64,000 nt of DNA from Craspedostauros australis. Its lineage: Eukaryota; Bacillariophyta; Bacillariophyceae; Mastogloiales; Achnanthaceae. The position numbers were made by a program, and so were the translations under genes. Of this stretch, positions 63,264 through 64,000 are shown piece by piece. Position 1 is the stretch's first letter. Each line of letters begins with the position of its first letter. The notes beneath the pieces are model-generated. The model worked only from the letters and a program-made list of their open reading frames with translations, was not told the origin of the DNA and did not search any database. The DNA is taken from the NCBI GenBank assembly GCA_026770025.1, contig JAMXDE010000046.1:434001-498000 (forward strand), given 5' to 3'.

Positions 63264-64000
63264 TCAGCACTTTAAGATCTCTTCAACGATCGACCAGCCG
63301 TTGCTTCGTTTTTTGCTCTGCCACTCCATCACGCATTCTTTGGCGGTGCGTCGGGAGGACATGTGCGGCCCATTCTCATCGCCAATCCCGCCGCCATGAG
63401 GATCGATGCTATTGATGTAGCGGACACCGCTGCCAACAGCACCACCGTCGACAACTCCATCCTTACATCCATTCGACTCGTCCTGCAATCCATCGTAGGA
63501 ATCGAACAGCCTTTGAGCGAGAATCTGTTTTCGGAACAATTCTTTAGACGTATGCGCGAAGATGCGCTCGCAGTGGCTTAGGCGCAATCGGTAGTTGGCC
63601 GCGCTGCCAGGCGGAGCTTCAATGTTGCCATGGCTTCCATCATCCATGAATGCGGCGCTTTCCATCTCAAAGCTCATCCATTCATCCAACCGACGACCCA
63701 TGGCATCTTGAATCTGCGATAATGAGCCCATCTGGCTACGTAGCAGCGTGATCATTCGCTCATGACGTCGCAGATCCGCGTTGTATGCCATGCTCACATC
63801 ATCTTCAGTCAACACGGTTGGGGAGATGTCATTCGTTGTGGGCCGCTGCGGAGTTGACGACATAACTGCCATGGCGTTGGCTTGAAGGAACCCGTGACAC
63901 GGCGGCGTTTCGTTCGTTCTCGTTCCTGCCACTGCTTCTGCTGGAAGTTGTTGCGCTGCCGTGGACATCAAGCTTTGCACCCGCAGCTGTTTGAGCTGCT
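63264..64000 (-). CDS. Uncharacterised protein, 5' end outside window
   Basis: The frame stops at 63264 (WSIVEEILKC) and is open to the right edge (upstream codons QLKQLRVQSL look like a coiled coil). Internal ATGs include 63968. At least 238 residues are visible: Thr/Pro-rich start, a helical segment (YNADLRRHERMITLLRSQM), LSHCERIFAHTSKELF, and a Gly-rich loop. No domain was recognised. It is convergent with ELP5, with a 235-bp gap. Confidence 0.5.
   Translation of the reverse strand, partial: QLKQLRVQSLMSTAAQQLPAEAVAGTRTNETPPCHGFLQANAMAVMSSTPQRPTTNDISPTVLTEDDVSMAYNADLRRHERMITLLRSQMGSLSQIQDAMGRRLDEWMSFEMESAAFMDDGSHGNIEAPPGSAANYRLRLSHCERIFAHTSKELFRKQILAQRLFDSYDGLQDESNGCKDGVVDGGAVGSGVRYINSIDPHGGGIGDENGPHMSSRRTAKECVMEWQSKKRSNGWSIVEEILKC

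Noticed and set aside
1-64000. CRISPR array, bacterial operon or riboswitch
   Set aside because: No regularly spaced repeats were seen; introns and gene content are eukaryotic.

Overview
The window looks like nuclear DNA of a photosynthetic stramenopile, most probably a diatom. Three signs support this. First, the genes are eukaryotic (TAF2, DBR1, TGS1, CKS1, ERO1, ELP5) and have short GT-AG introns, many with a GTGAGT donor. Second, three proteins begin with a signal peptide followed by a Phe at the predicted cleavage site (SQA|F, SNA|F, AWA|F), the ASAFAP-type mark of import into a secondary plastid. Third, the intact Copia polyprotein and the AAA-ATPase/TPR-like gene pair resemble families that are abundant in diatoms. 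This is inference from sequence only; no search was run.

Left part (1-28 kb): a repeat-rich duplication. A block of at least 5.3 kb appears twice in direct orientation, about 19.3 kb apart (1-4782 plus 12159-12558, and 19343-23970 plus 25821-26360). It carries an intact AAA/COG3899-type ATPase gene and the 3' part of a poly-Gln/SUMO-interacting-motif gene, both on the minus strand. Each copy has its own mobile element. Copy 1 holds a very young Copia retrotransposon with two 713-bp LTRs, a 5-bp target duplication and an open 1816-residue polyprotein. Copy 2 holds a 1.85-kb non-autonomous element with terminal inverted repeats. Each copy therefore serves as the empty site for the other's insertion. 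Between the copies lie a putative solo LTR at the exact break of the duplication and a decayed non-LTR retrotransposon. Two in-frame TGA stops break that element, and a tRNA-like insertion sits on its catalytic motif.

Right part (28-64 kb): dense, ordinary genes, namely tRNA-Ala(AGC), a polytopic membrane protein, a DHRS12-like SDR, tRNA-Ser(CGA), TGS1, a mini PDZ protein, TAF2, tRNA-Ala(TGC), DBR1, an SLC25-type carrier with a plastid presequence, a small membrane protein, a membrane histidine phosphatase, CKS1, gamma-carbonic anhydrase, a plastid-type DoxX protein, ERO1 with a plastid-like leader, a 57-residue ORF, ELP5 and a partial gene at the edge. Exon joins were worked out by reading frame and splice signals and close exactly in frame.

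Functional links are loose. Several genes serve gene expression (TAF2, TGS1, DBR1, ELP5). The neighbouring DoxX-like and ERO1-like genes may form a thiol-redox pair at the plastid or its surrounding ER. That pair and the nested element history are the points most worth a second look.
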